DNA of 34,219 bases, from the NCBI GenBank assembly GCA_035485275.1, contig DATHOE010000039.1, positions 1 through 34,219 of the forward strand. Reading direction: 5' to 3'. A program made the position numbers and the translations under genes. This DNA comes from DAIDJD01 sp035485275 (GTDB lineage: Bacteria > Oederibacteriota > JAJYGY01 > DAIDJD01). Of this stretch, positions 1 through 8,530 are shown one piece after another; within the stretch, counting starts at the first letter, position 1, and each line of letters begins with the position of its first letter. The notes under the pieces were generated by a model. That model saw only the letters and a program-made list of their open reading frames with translations. It had not been told where the DNA came from and made no database searches.

Positions 1-2107
1 TCACCGTGACGATCGCCTGGTTCGGCGGGCCGAAGGTGATGAGGGTGTTGGTCGAGGTGGTGTCGGGGATGTTCTGGGTCGTCTGGTTCAGGGCCGAGAC
101 CACCCCGGAGTAATGGATGACCCCTTGCCCGCCGTTGACGACCGGGATCGTCCAGTCGTAGCTGCGGTTCGCGCTGCTGAAGGTGTAGTCCCCGCTCTGG
201 GAGTAGTTGTTGGCCGCGTCGACGTAGGTTAGCTTCAGGAAGATGTTGCTGATCTCGTTGGTGAAGTCGCCCTCGGAAATGAAGCTGAAGGTCTGCTGCA
301 CGAAGGGGTTCTTGATGAACAGCTGCTCCGAGGTCGACGAGACCCAGCCCTGCACCAGCTGGGAGCCGTCCGCCATCGCGTAGGTCAGTTGGTACTGGTA
401 GGCCTTGTTGAAGGCGGTCTTGAGGATCTTCACCATCGACGCGGTGAGCGCCGTGGCGTTGAAGGAGAAGCTGCTGTCGATGACCCGGCCCGAGGCGTCC
501 TGGTCGGGATATTTGACCTCCAGCAGGATCGAGGACACCTTGGTGAAATCGACGTTGAGCACCTCGAAGTCGATGTAGAGCACGTTCAGGTCGGCGCCGT
601 TGATGACCAGGGTCGAGTTTCCGGTGCTCACCAGCGCGGAGCTGTAGGCCGAGCTCTGGTCAAGGTAGTTCACGGTGTAGGAGTAGTTGTAGTTCAGGTT
701 GCCGTTCACGGTGTTGGACACCCAGTCGAAGATGTCGCCCGTGGTGGTGAAGGCGTGCGAGGCCACCGGCTTCGCGCCGGCGGGCGGGCCGTAGCTCAGG
801 CTCACGACCACGCTCTGGATCCCGTACTTGGCGAAATCCGCGTTGATCTGGACGTTGCCGTAGATGCGGGTGAAGAAGGGGTCGTCCGCGTTCACCTGCT
901 CGGTGTACTGCGCGATGTTGGGGATGCTCGGCAGGGTGCCCTGCAGGGTCACCGGGAAGCTGTAGCCCAGCTTCTCGGTGTAGGTCTGGTCGAAGGAGAA
1001 GGAGGAGAAGCTGGTCTCGTTGCGGGTGACGTTGTTCATCCCGTCGCTACCCCGGTCGCTCCCTAGGTCGGAGCCGGTGTTCTGCCCCGTGACCCCGCCC
1101 GAGGAGCCGCCGCCCCCGGAACCGCTCCCCGAGCCGCCGCTCGGGGCGCCCGCCGCGGAGTCCGAGCTTCCGCTGCCCGAGGACGAGCCCGAGGACGCGT
1201 TGCTGGCCGCCTGCACGTTCGCGATCGCGGCCTGGATCTGCTGCTGGGCCCAGCCGGTGATGGACGCCTCGATCTGGGCGGCGTTGGGGTCGGCCGCCAG
1301 GCTCGTGAAGTCGAGGTCCGTGCCGCCGCATTCCGCGCTGATGAAGGCCTCCCTCATGCTCTCGTTTTCCGTGTTGGGGCCGCTGTCCCAGCTCCCGCCG
1401 GTCTTCGAGATGCTCTGCGAGAAGCTGGCGAACTTGTCGGCGTCGAACCAGACCCGGGCCTTGATCGCCGGCAGCGAGGCCATGAAGTTCAGGTTGTAGA
1501 AGACCTGGATGACGCCGCCCTTCTGGGGCAGCGTCGATTTCACCACCGCCGCTCCCGCCGGGGTCAGCTGGGCCGTGAAGGCGCAGGTCAGGTCGCCGAA
1601 GAGGGAGGGCCGGTCCACGGAGGAGATGGCCTGCACCAGGTTGCCGCCGCTGCTGCCCGCGAGGCTGCTGCTGCCGTCGAGGATGTTCAGGGTGGCGTTG
1701 GGGCTGGGATTCTTGGGGTCCGTGGTGTCCGGGATGAAGCTGGGGATGCCGACGATCGCCGTGCGGGCCGAGGAGCCGCCGCCGGCGTTGAGCCGCTTGG
1801 TGAGCGCCGCCTGGATGGCGTTCATGTCCGAGGAGGGGATGGCGAAGACCGTGTCGAAGATCAGGAAGCCGCCGCCCGCCACCGGCGATGCGTTCCCGGA
1901 GCTCGTCGATCCCGCGGCCGGGGCGGGGGCCCCCGGCTGGGTCACCGGCATCTGGTACTCGATGAAATTGAACATGATGTCGTTGCTGTTGGTGGGGCTG
2001 ACCCGGAAGCTGGGGTCGGTCGGCATCACGTAGAACTGGTTGGGGTTCTTGTCGTCCCCGAATACCTGGTAGCCGTTGATGATCTGGCTGGGGGTGAATT
2101 GGAGCAT
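1..2107 (-). CDS. Large beta-rich protein of unknown function, 3' end beyond window
   Basis: An open frame starts at ATG 2107 behind an AGGAG ribosome site and stays open to the left edge, so at least 702 residues are present and the C-terminus is missing. I do not recognise a named family. Visible parts, in order: an N-terminal module around residues 20-52 (FYVMP, then FNFIEYQMP); a module around 180-231 (L-T-x-A-G, VVK, GVIQVFYNLNF, F); a Gly/Ser-rich linker at about 302-357; then a long stretch rich in Tyr, Asn, Thr and Val typical of stacked beta-sandwich domains. No signal peptide is seen. It is the last visible gene of the subtilase operon, 18 bases after the 615-residue gene. The two N-terminal modules recur in both upstream neighbours, so the three are probably divergent paralogues. 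A structural, surface or particle protein is possible, but function is unknown. Confidence 0.8.
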   Translation of the reverse strand, partial: MLQFTPSQIINGYQVFGDDKNPNQFYVMPTDPSFRVSPTNSNDIMFNFIEYQMPVTQPGAPAPAAGSTSSGNASPVAGGGFLIFDTVFAIPSSDMNAIQAALTKRLNAGGGSSARTAIVGIPSFIPDTTDPKNPSPNATLNILDGSSSLAGSSGGNLVQAISSVDRPSLFGDLTCAFTAQLTPAGAAVVKSTLPQKGGVIQVFYNLNFMASLPAIKARVWFDADKFASFSQSISKTGGSWDSGPNTENESMREAFISAECGGTDLDFTSLAADPNAAQIEASITGWAQQQIQAAIANVQAASNASSGSSSGSGSSDSAAGAPSGGSGSGSGGGGSSGGVTGQNTGSDLGSDRGSDGMNNVTRNETSFSSFSFDQTYTEKLGYSFPVTLQGTLPSIPNIAQYTEQVNADDPFFTRIYGNVQINADFAKYGIQSVVVSLSYGPPAGAKPVASHAFTTTGDIFDWVSNTVNGNLNYNYSYTVNYLDQSSAYSSALVSTGNSTLVINGADLNVLYIDFEVLNVDFTKVSSILLEVKYPDQDASGRVIDSSFSFNATALTASMVKILKTAFNKAYQYQLTYAMADGSQLVQGWVSSTSEQLFIKNPFVQQTFSFISEGDFTNEISNIFLKLTYVDAANNYSQSGDYTFSSANRSYDWTIPVVNGGQGVIHYSGVVSALNQTTQNIPDTTSTNTLITFGPPNQAIVTV

Positions 2108-2125
2108 GGCGTTCTCCTGCGGATG

Positions 2126-3973
2126 TTAGGGTGCGGAAAGGGGCGTGAGAGCGGGGGCGGGGGCCAAGGGCGTCCCGTCGGGATTCAAGGTCAGGACCGC
2201 GTCCGGGGCCTGGGGCGGGGACCAGGGCGCGGCCGCTGCGCCCGGGGCGGCGGCGACGCGGAAACAGTAGCCGGAGTGGAAGGGGGACAGGGAGGCGTAG
2301 CCCCAGGTGGCGCTGGCCTGTTGGGGCGTGAGCGCCACCTTCCCCGTTGCCTGGCCCGCCGCGGCCTGGCTCTCGGGGACGAATTCGATGAACAGGGCGT
2401 TCGCTCCGGCGGGAAGCGCGCTCTGCACCGTGACGCTGTGGGGGCCGTAGCCCGCGAAGGAGTGGACGTCCAGGTCGATGCGGCCCGCGCCCTGCGGGGG
2501 CAGGGACAGGGGGCTCGATCCGTCCAGAGGCGAAGCCTGGATCGCGACCGACAGCCCGGTCGCGGCCAGGGGCGCGGCCAGGGCCAGCTCCCCCGCGGCG
2601 CCGGAGGGCAGGCTGAAGGCCTGCTGGACGGCGTGCGGCCCGACCTGGTAGCTCAGGGCGCCCTGGACCGTGGCCAGGGCCGCCAGCTGGGCGCCCACCG
2701 TCACCACGGTGAAGCTGAAGGGGAAGCTGTCCGCGCCCAGCTGCACCCAGGTGTCGGAATGGGGCAGGGCCGCGGAATCGTATTCCTGGACGAAGTCCCC
2801 CGCGGCGATCACCCCGAAACAGGTGATTGTGTAGGCCAAGGGCTCCGTGGCCGCGAGCAGCAGGTTCTGGGAGCCGCTGTCCGAGGGCGGGATGAACAGG
2901 GTCGTCTGGCTGATGCTGGAGGGCCGCGCCGGGGGCTTGGCCGGCGCCTCGACGCGGGCGCCGATGGCGGCGAAACCCACCCGGCTGGGCGGCAGGCTGG
3001 CCATCAGGTCCAGGCCGTAGCCGCCCAGGGTCATGGCCTGGATGCTGACGTTTTTGACCACGGAGGCGAGCACCGCGGGATTGTTGAGCGCGCGCAGTCC
3101 GCCGATGGGGTCCAGGGTGAAGACCCAGGGGCGCTGGACCAAGGCGGCCTGGCTAAGGTCCCAGGAGACCTGCCCCGCGTCGCCCGGCCCCAGGGTCCGG
3201 AACTGGACATAGGCCGGGTCCGAAGCGCCCGGAGCCGGAGCCAGCTTGGCATAGGCGGCGATCAGGCGGTCCGCCAGGACCTGGGCCAGGGAGCCAGGGT
3301 CCAAGGGGGATGCCGAACGGAGGCTCAGCGGAATCGAGGCCGGCTGGGCGAAAAAAGAGCACACCGCGGCCGCCGGCATCAAGCCGCTTGGATACGCGGC
3401 GAGCAGGGCCGCCATCAGGGCCGGGGGCTCGAATTGCGCGGTCGCGGCCAGGCGCGGCGCCACCCCGGTCACGGTCAGCTCCAGCCGCGCGCCCAGGAGA
3501 AGCCCGGCCTGCCCCTGCAGGGCGTCCTTGACCATGACCCCGGCCTCGGCCGACAAGCGCGTGGTCCAACGCGCGAGGTCGGAACTCCACCAGCCCAGCG
3601 GAACCGGATTGAGCAGGTCGGCGGGCAAGGGCACCGCAGAATTCGTCGCGTAAAGCCGCCCGAAGCCGCCGTCCATGGTCACGGCCTTGACCGTGGCGCC
3701 GGGGGAGCCGCTGCGGGCGAGGCCCAAGGCGGCGTCCAAGGGGTATGAGCCCGCCAATGAAAAATCCAGGACCGAGTACTGGCCGTTGGCGCTGCTGTCG
3801 CCGAGGTACTCCACCAGGTCCAGCTCGAACTTGGGGCTGCCGTCCGGATTGGAGGCCAGCACCACCTGGCTCGGGAGCACGCTGAAGGAGCCCGCGCCAT
3901 AGGGCGCGAACATGCCCACGCTGGAGCCCGTCAGCTCGGCCGAGAAATCCGGATAACCCCTGGGATCGTCCAT
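2126..3973 (-). CDS. Large beta-rich protein of unknown function (615 aa), paralogue of neighbours
   Basis: Starts at ATG 3973 with GAGG six bases upstream, only 7 bases after the preceding gene's stop. There is no signal peptide or membrane segment. Residues 29-56 (FSVLP, then FELDLVEY) resemble residues 25-51 of the downstream protein (FYVMP, then FNFIEYQ). Residues about 139-181 (LSAEAG, VMVKDAL, GLLLGARLELTV, F) align by eye with its residues 180-221. The remainder alternates short hydrophobic strands with Ala/Pro/Gly-rich turns, as in repeated beta domains. I do not know the family or function. Position and coupling suggest it works with the subtilase and the other two large proteins, as a partner, substrate or scaffold; that is inference only. 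Confidence 0.82.
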   Translation of the reverse strand: MDDPRGYPDFSAELTGSSVGMFAPYGAGSFSVLPSQVVLASNPDGSPKFELDLVEYLGDSSANGQYSVLDFSLAGSYPLDAALGLARSGSPGATVKAVTMDGGFGRLYATNSAVPLPADLLNPVPLGWWSSDLARWTTRLSAEAGVMVKDALQGQAGLLLGARLELTVTGVAPRLAATAQFEPPALMAALLAAYPSGLMPAAAVCSFFAQPASIPLSLRSASPLDPGSLAQVLADRLIAAYAKLAPAPGASDPAYVQFRTLGPGDAGQVSWDLSQAALVQRPWVFTLDPIGGLRALNNPAVLASVVKNVSIQAMTLGGYGLDLMASLPPSRVGFAAIGARVEAPAKPPARPSSISQTTLFIPPSDSGSQNLLLAATEPLAYTITCFGVIAAGDFVQEYDSAALPHSDTWVQLGADSFPFSFTVVTVGAQLAALATVQGALSYQVGPHAVQQAFSLPSGAAGELALAAPLAATGLSVAIQASPLDGSSPLSLPPQGAGRIDLDVHSFAGYGPHSVTVQSALPAGANALFIEFVPESQAAAGQATGKVALTPQQASATWGYASLSPFHSGYCFRVAAAPGAAAAPWSPPQAPDAVLTLNPDGTPLAPAPALTPLSAP

Positions 3974-3980
3974 GCCGGCC

Positions 3981-6173
3981 TCAGCCCCCCAGCGTCACGA
4001 AGAGGTCATCCACGTTGGTCGTGGTCCAGGCACCGCTTTGGATCCCCGCGGCGGTGACCGTGTTCACCTGGTAGCTGTAGTTGGAGCCGTCCCCCGATCC
4101 CAGGACGTATTCGGCGAGGTCGACGTCCAGGCCGATCGTCTGGGTGATGAGGCCGTCGGTGGCGGTCATGGACGGCGTAAAGGTCGCGGTCTGTCCGTCG
4201 GTGAAGACCACCTGGACCGCCAGCAGCGGGTTGTTCGGGGCTGTTGGCGCGGCCGCGGAAGGGGCCGGCGCGGGGCCCGCTGTCGCGCCCGCGGCGGGGG
4301 CCGGAGCCGGCGAAGGCGCGGGCGCAGGGAAAACTTCGGCGGGAAGTTGCAGGGTGATCTGCTTTTGGACCGTGCCCACGACCTGGTTCTGGACGATCGC
4401 GTTCCAGATGGCATCGCTGTCGGGCTTGACGCTTATCTGCGAGGGATCCACTTGCACGGAGGTGGAGGGCCCGACCGCCGCGCCGGAGCCCAGCTGAAAA
4501 ACGGCCGTGAGAACGCCCGGCACCGAGGGCGCGGGGGCCGGGGCGCCCCTTGTCCCCGTCGCGGGCGCGACCGCGGAGGCCGGGGGGGCGGCCGCTGGCA
4601 GCGCCTGCAGGTCCGCGGGCAGCGAAGGGTTGAGGCTGACGACGCTGGCCTGGACGGCCGCGCCCTTGTTGACCAGGCTGAGCGGCTGGCCCGACACGTG
4701 GATGGGGCTTTCAATGCCGTTGGTCGCGGTCAGGGTGGCCTGGTTTTGGGAGGGGTCGTAGGTCATGGCGGTGTCCAGAAGCTCGCCCACGAAGTCCGTG
4801 ACCCTGCCGGAAAAGGGCACCGCCACGGCGACCTGGTTGACCGTGACATTGACCTGGCCGACCAGCAGCACGCAGGGCGTCTCGAAGATCGCCTCATAAA
4901 CCTCCTGGAACTGGCTCAGGCTCAGGGTGACCGAGCCCTGGACCCCGTTGGCGGTGTCGATGACGGCGTTGCTCACCGTGACCGGCGCCGCGCTGGTGGA
5001 GCCGTCCGCGGAGGGCAAATTCAGCGCCAAAGAGGTGTTGATGGCCGGCAGGATGGAAAAGCTGGTCACGGTCCCGAAGGCCGCGACGACCGGCCCGTCC
5101 GGCGCGGCGGCGGCGGCGATGCGCTGGGGATCCCAGACCGGCACCGCGAGGAAGGCCAGGTTGACGGACATGGTGGCGGGATCGTTGCCGGCCGTGGTGA
5201 CGGTCAGGGCCGGCGTGTGCGGGCTGGTGGCGAGGCGGGAGACGTTGTAGGAATCCGGCAGAAAATAGACCTGGCCCGCGGGCTGGGTGGAGTCGCGCCA
5301 ATAGGAATAGGTTTTGGCCCCGCCCGGGGGGTAGGGCGCCGTGGCCAGGGCCAGCGCCCCCGGCGGCCCTGTGACGGCGTTCGTGAGCCCGGCGAAGACG
5401 TTTTGGTCCAGGTTCTTGTCGAAGACGAAAGGGATGTCCGTGTCGATGGCCACGGGCGACTGGCGGTACATCTGCGCCGGCGCCGCGGCCCCGGCGGCCT
5501 GGGGAGGCAGGGGCTGCGGCAGGGCGAGATTAGGGGTGCGGCGCAGGATCAATTTGGCCTGCTGGGTCGGGTCCGTCATGGCCGAATAGATGGCGTCCCT
5601 CTGCCCCGGGTCCGTGAAGGGCATGGTCAGGGTGATGCCCGTGGCGCTGGCGGCCGAGTTCGTGAAGTTCCAGCTTTCCGCCCGGTCCGGCAGGGTCGCG
5701 GACAGGAGGTAGGCCGTTGGGGGCGCTTCCGCCACCATGCCGGCTTGCGCGCCCGTCGGGCCGCTTTCAGCCAGATGAACCGTCAATAAGTAGCCCTGCC
5801 CGCTGTCCGACAGGGAGACCGCGAATTGGGTTTGGCCGCCGCTTCCGGTGGTGGCCAGCGCGTAGGAGGGCAGGTAGTGCTGCGGCCCTCCGGATTGGGG
5901 TTCGTCAAAAAGCGTCTGGTCGTTCGGGGTCGCGGTCGGGGAGATAAGGGTCGGCAAGGCGAAGGAGGAGCGGGGTTTCGGCAGGTTAAAAAATAGCCCC
6001 CCCAAGGCCGGGCTTCGAAACACCAGGCTGGGGGGGCTCAAGGGACGCATCAGCACCGGCGCCGTGGCCACGGCGGGCTTGGACGGGGCCGCGGGCGCAG
6101 CGGGCGTGGGCAATCCGGGCCGGACGGCCAGGGGCGGGTGGATCGTGATGTCGGGCCGCGCGACCGGTATCAT
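3981..6173 (-). CDS. Large modular protein of unknown function (730 aa) with FLPD motif
   Basis: Starts at ATG 6173 behind AGGGA, 9 bases after the subtilase stop. The N-terminus is Pro/Ala-rich (residues 1-60). Two tandem units seem present. The first spans about 100-212 (HYLPSY, then LTMPFTDPGQRDAIYSAM). The second spans about 287-455, with TYSYWRD, QVYFLPDSYNVSR, and then LSQFQEVYEAIF and LLVGQVNVTV. A Pro/Ala-rich linker covers about 525-552 and another about 612-646. The C-terminus ends in a beta domain (YSYQVNTVTAAG, W, LFVTLGG). From memory, a YWxD...(F/Y)xFLPD signature with a DPxxxAxLxxRR stretch occurs in large uncharacterised bacterial proteins, but I can name no family. No signal peptide or membrane segment is visible. 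Function unknown; probably a partner or paralogue of the next two genes. Confidence 0.82.
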   Translation of the reverse strand: MIPVARPDITIHPPLAVRPGLPTPAAPAAPSKPAVATAPVLMRPLSPPSLVFRSPALGGLFFNLPKPRSSFALPTLISPTATPNDQTLFDEPQSGGPQHYLPSYALATTGSGGQTQFAVSLSDSGQGYLLTVHLAESGPTGAQAGMVAEAPPTAYLLSATLPDRAESWNFTNSAASATGITLTMPFTDPGQRDAIYSAMTDPTQQAKLILRRTPNLALPQPLPPQAAGAAAPAQMYRQSPVAIDTDIPFVFDKNLDQNVFAGLTNAVTGPPGALALATAPYPPGGAKTYSYWRDSTQPAGQVYFLPDSYNVSRLATSPHTPALTVTTAGNDPATMSVNLAFLAVPVWDPQRIAAAAAPDGPVVAAFGTVTSFSILPAINTSLALNLPSADGSTSAAPVTVSNAVIDTANGVQGSVTLSLSQFQEVYEAIFETPCVLLVGQVNVTVNQVAVAVPFSGRVTDFVGELLDTAMTYDPSQNQATLTATNGIESPIHVSGQPLSLVNKGAAVQASVVSLNPSLPADLQALPAAAPPASAVAPATGTRGAPAPAPSVPGVLTAVFQLGSGAAVGPSTSVQVDPSQISVKPDSDAIWNAIVQNQVVGTVQKQITLQLPAEVFPAPAPSPAPAPAAGATAGPAPAPSAAAPTAPNNPLLAVQVVFTDGQTATFTPSMTATDGLITQTIGLDVDLAEYVLGSGDGSNYSYQVNTVTAAGIQSGAWTTTNVDDLFVTLGG

Positions 6174-6182
6174 GGCGTCCCT

Positions 6183-7763
6183 TTAAACGGCCGCACTGCT
6201 GCCGGCGGTGACGACCCCGTCGTTGGCGTTGTAGGTCACGCTCAGGATCATGGGCAGGATCTGCTTCAGGTCGGGCCGGTTCCCTATCCGCTGGGTGGCC
6301 GGTCCATAGACTCCGTCCTGTTGCGGGGAGCCCGTCGTCCTCAGGACGTCCCGGACCGCGGCGGAATTCAAGGGTGCGAGCCCGGCGGCCTTCCTGGCCC
6401 CCTGGATGCAGCCCACCACGCCGGTCACCACAGGCGAGGCGCTCGAAGTGCCGCTGAAGTGGTCCGTGTACCATTTGTCCTGGTCGGCCCCGCCTTGCAG
6501 GTCCCCGTAGCCGGTGGACGACACCTCCCGGCCCCAGCCCTGCACGTCCACGGCGCTGCCGTAGTTCGAAAAATCCATGCGCGCCCGGTCCGCGGCCCAG
6601 GTCTTGCCGTGGGTGTTGGGGGGCGGTGAGCCGGCGCCGACCAGGATGGCCCCGGAGTCGCGCGCGCCCCGGGCGAAGGGGTTGCTCCAGCCCGCCGGGA
6701 ATCCCGGCGCCGGGGTGTTGTATATCGGGTCGTCCAAATTCTGGGCCCCGTTGCCGGCCGCCTCGATGACCACGATCCCTTTGTTGACGGCATACTGGAT
6801 GGCCACGAAGACGTCGGGCCACCACTCCACGGCGATGAAGCCGGCCTGGGTCGCGTTCAGCTGGAAGTTCGCCGCCGGTCCGGGCCGGTGCATCTCCAAC
6901 AGCATGATGTCGCCTTCGCCCAGGAGGTCCGCGGCCTGCTTGATCGCCCGGCTGGCCTCGTTCCCGTTGTGGGACACCATGCGCACGGTGGCCCCGGGGC
7001 AGATGCCGGTCACGCCGGTGCCGGTCCCGCTGAACACGCCCAGCACCGCGGTGCCGTGGTCCACCCATCCCTGGCCCGTGAGCGGGACGCCGCCCACGAC
7101 CCCGCCGTGGTTGGCCTGCAGGTCCTCATGCGTGGTCCGCCAGCCGCCCTCGATGTCGATGATCTGCACTCCCGCCCCGTTTCCGCCGGCCTTGGTCCAG
7201 GCGAAACGGGCGTCGACGCCCGCGGGGGCCGCTTCGAGATAGGCCTGGTGCGCGGAGAAGTCCGGGGTGCCCGCGGCCGGGGCCGGCGCGTCCGGCAAGT
7301 CCGTCAAGTCCCAGATCGGCGGCTGCAGGGGCGGGGCGATATAGGCCCCGGCGACGTCCGGCTGCTGCTGCAATTGGGCCAAAAGGCCGTCCAAAGCCTG
7401 CAGGGGCGCCGACACCAGGAAATAGCTGTCGAGGTTGAGTCCCTTGGCCGCGTTCTGGTCCGTGGCGGGCGCAGCCGGCGCGACCGCTTCCCCGGGCGCT
7501 GCGGGCGCCGCAGCCGAGGATCCGTCGTCCCCGAAGAGGCTGCTCACGGCCCCGCCAGCTGCGCTCACCAGGGCGGAAAAATTCGCGCTGCCGCCGCCGG
7601 TCTGGGATCCGGGAACCGGCGGCGCCGTGGCATCCGCGTCGGCGCTCATATCCATGTCCGCGAGCGGAACCGGCGTGGCCGCGGCGTCCGCCGGCTTAGT
7701 GATCACGACGATGACCGGGTCCGCGGGAAAGGGTGAAACGTAGGCGCTGTTTTCGTCTGCCAT
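6183..7763 (-). CDS. Subtilisin-family (S8) serine protease without signal peptide
   Basis: This 526-residue protein carries the whole subtilase core: Asp203 in QIIDIEGGW, His236 in DHGTAVLGV, the oxyanion Asn338 in EAAGNGAQN and Ser440 in SGTSSASP. All catalytic residues are present, so activity is expected. Residues about 1-105 are Ala/Pro/Gly-rich and acidic with no Sec signal. Residues about 108-147 (YFLVSAP, then QQQPDVAGAYIAPP) look like the end of an I9-type propeptide, which in this family folds and inhibits the protease until cleaved. Unusually, His236 is followed by a long insert-rich region (HRPGPAANFQ, EWWPDVF) that I recall from a distinct bacterial S8 subgroup. ATG 7763 follows GGAG by nine bases. 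It lies between a small propeptide-like gene and three large beta-rich proteins in one operon. Substrate and cellular site are unknown; lack of a signal peptide argues against simple Sec export. Confidence 0.93.
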   Translation of the reverse strand: MADENSAYVSPFPADPVIVVITKPADAAATPVPLADMDMSADADATAPPVPGSQTGGGSANFSALVSAAGGAVSSLFGDDGSSAAAPAAPGEAVAPAAPATDQNAAKGLNLDSYFLVSAPLQALDGLLAQLQQQPDVAGAYIAPPLQPPIWDLTDLPDAPAPAAGTPDFSAHQAYLEAAPAGVDARFAWTKAGGNGAGVQIIDIEGGWRTTHEDLQANHGGVVGGVPLTGQGWVDHGTAVLGVFSGTGTGVTGICPGATVRMVSHNGNEASRAIKQAADLLGEGDIMLLEMHRPGPAANFQLNATQAGFIAVEWWPDVFVAIQYAVNKGIVVIEAAGNGAQNLDDPIYNTPAPGFPAGWSNPFARGARDSGAILVGAGSPPPNTHGKTWAADRARMDFSNYGSAVDVQGWGREVSSTGYGDLQGGADQDKWYTDHFSGTSSASPVVTGVVGCIQGARKAAGLAPLNSAAVRDVLRTTGSPQQDGVYGPATQRIGNRPDLKQILPMILSVTYNANDGVVTAGSSAAV

Positions 7764-7799
7764 GGTGCGACTCCAGAAAGATGGGCCCCGGATCTTTCC

Positions 7800-8069
7800 T
7801 TAAGGCAAAGCTTCTCCGGGTGAAAAATAGGCTGCGTTCACTCCAGGGGCGCGCATCAGGGCGCTTTGTAATGCCGGACCCGCGTCGTCCTCGACGTCGA
7901 TCGTAAAAAAGCGGCTCAGTTCCCGGTCTTGGGTGTTCGCGTGCATGGCTTCGATCGAGGCGTTGGAAGCCTCGATTAAGGCCAAAATGTTACGTACTTC
8001 CAAAATAGCTTCATTGCTATTGCGCAGTGGAAAAGCCAGCGCTGGACTCACTTGCAAGGTCAGCTGCAC
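7800..8069 (-). CDS. Small protein resembling a stand-alone subtilase propeptide / I9 inhibitor
   Basis: A frame of 89 residues starts at GTG 8069; no ATG exists upstream before an in-frame stop at 8109-8111, so the start is uncertain. The C-terminal half (RFFTIDVEDD, ALQSALMRAPGVNAAYFSP) matches the pattern of the propeptide end inside the neighbouring subtilase (YFLVSAPL, LLAQLQQQPDVAGAYIAPP): a beta strand, an amphipathic helix, then P-x-V-x-x-A-Y and Pro. In the I9 family this segment folds against the mature protease and inhibits it. The gene is first in the operon, 36 bases before the subtilase, which suits a chaperone or inhibitor supplied in trans. The N-terminal half has no recognised match. 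The similarity is by eye; function is inferred. Confidence 0.62.
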   Translation of the reverse strand: MQLTLQVSPALAFPLRNSNEAILEVRNILALIEASNASIEAMHANTQDRELSRFFTIDVEDDAGPALQSALMRAPGVNAAYFSPGEALP

Positions 8070-8174
8070 TTGGTAGACCCCAGTAAAATAGATTAAAATA
8101 TAGCATTTTTACAGCAAGTATTACGTTTATGTTAATATAAGAAGGCAAATGAATAGCAGTGAATCTCCAAAACA

Positions 8175-8203
8175 ATATTAAAATATGCACATTAATAAGT
8201 CAA
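8175..8203 (-). promoter_or_regulatory. Putative sigma70-type promoter for the subtilase operon
   Basis: On the minus strand TTGACT (8203-8198) and TAATAT (8180-8175) are 17 bases apart, giving a predicted start near 8,168 and a leader of about 100 bases before the GTG at 8069. The -35 matches 5 of 6 consensus bases, the -10 four of 6. In AT-rich DNA such matches arise by chance, so support is moderate. Confidence 0.38.
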
Positions 8204-8380
8204 ATCTAATTATCTGAATTGTAAGTAAAATTTAGGTTAAGGGTAAAAATACATAATAAATGGTTCTTTTAAAATCTTAAAAATATAATAATTACATATG
8301 TTTTTAAGATTATGTGGCCGTTCCATTTTTTAAGTAAATCGCCTTATTTTTTACTAAAACAGGTCATTTATTTGATTTTC

Positions 8381-8408
8381 TTGACTTATATATACAAATA
8401 GATATACT
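8381..8408 (+). promoter_or_regulatory. Putative sigma70-type promoter for the lysozyme gene pair
   Basis: TTGACT (8381-8386) and TATACT (8403-8408) are separated by 16 bases. Both hexamers match 5 of 6 consensus bases. The predicted start is near 8,415, leaving a leader of about 115 bases before ATG 8531. This is the best promoter match seen in the window, though the AT-rich background weakens it. Confidence 0.5.
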
Positions 8409-8530
8409 TATTTAGTGCAAATTATATGTACAATGTATGAGGCACTTTTAAGATCTAAAGACGGTTTCCTAAAAATTAAGCCTTTTCGTGGTTTCACAGT
8501 GCGGTCCTTCGCTGAAAAGAGGGGATCAGG

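Larger units (their letters stand above)
8085..8515. other. AT-rich divergent intergenic spacer
   Basis: This non-coding stretch is overwhelmingly A and T, in sharp contrast to the GC-rich genes on both sides. I see no convincing gene in it on either strand. It separates the minus-strand subtilase operon from the plus-strand lysozyme gene and contains a good promoter-like pair in each direction, described separately. Runs such as AAAATTTA, TATATATA and AAAATATAATAATTA would be flexible or curved and could attract a nucleoid-associated silencer; that is inference. Confidence 0.7.
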
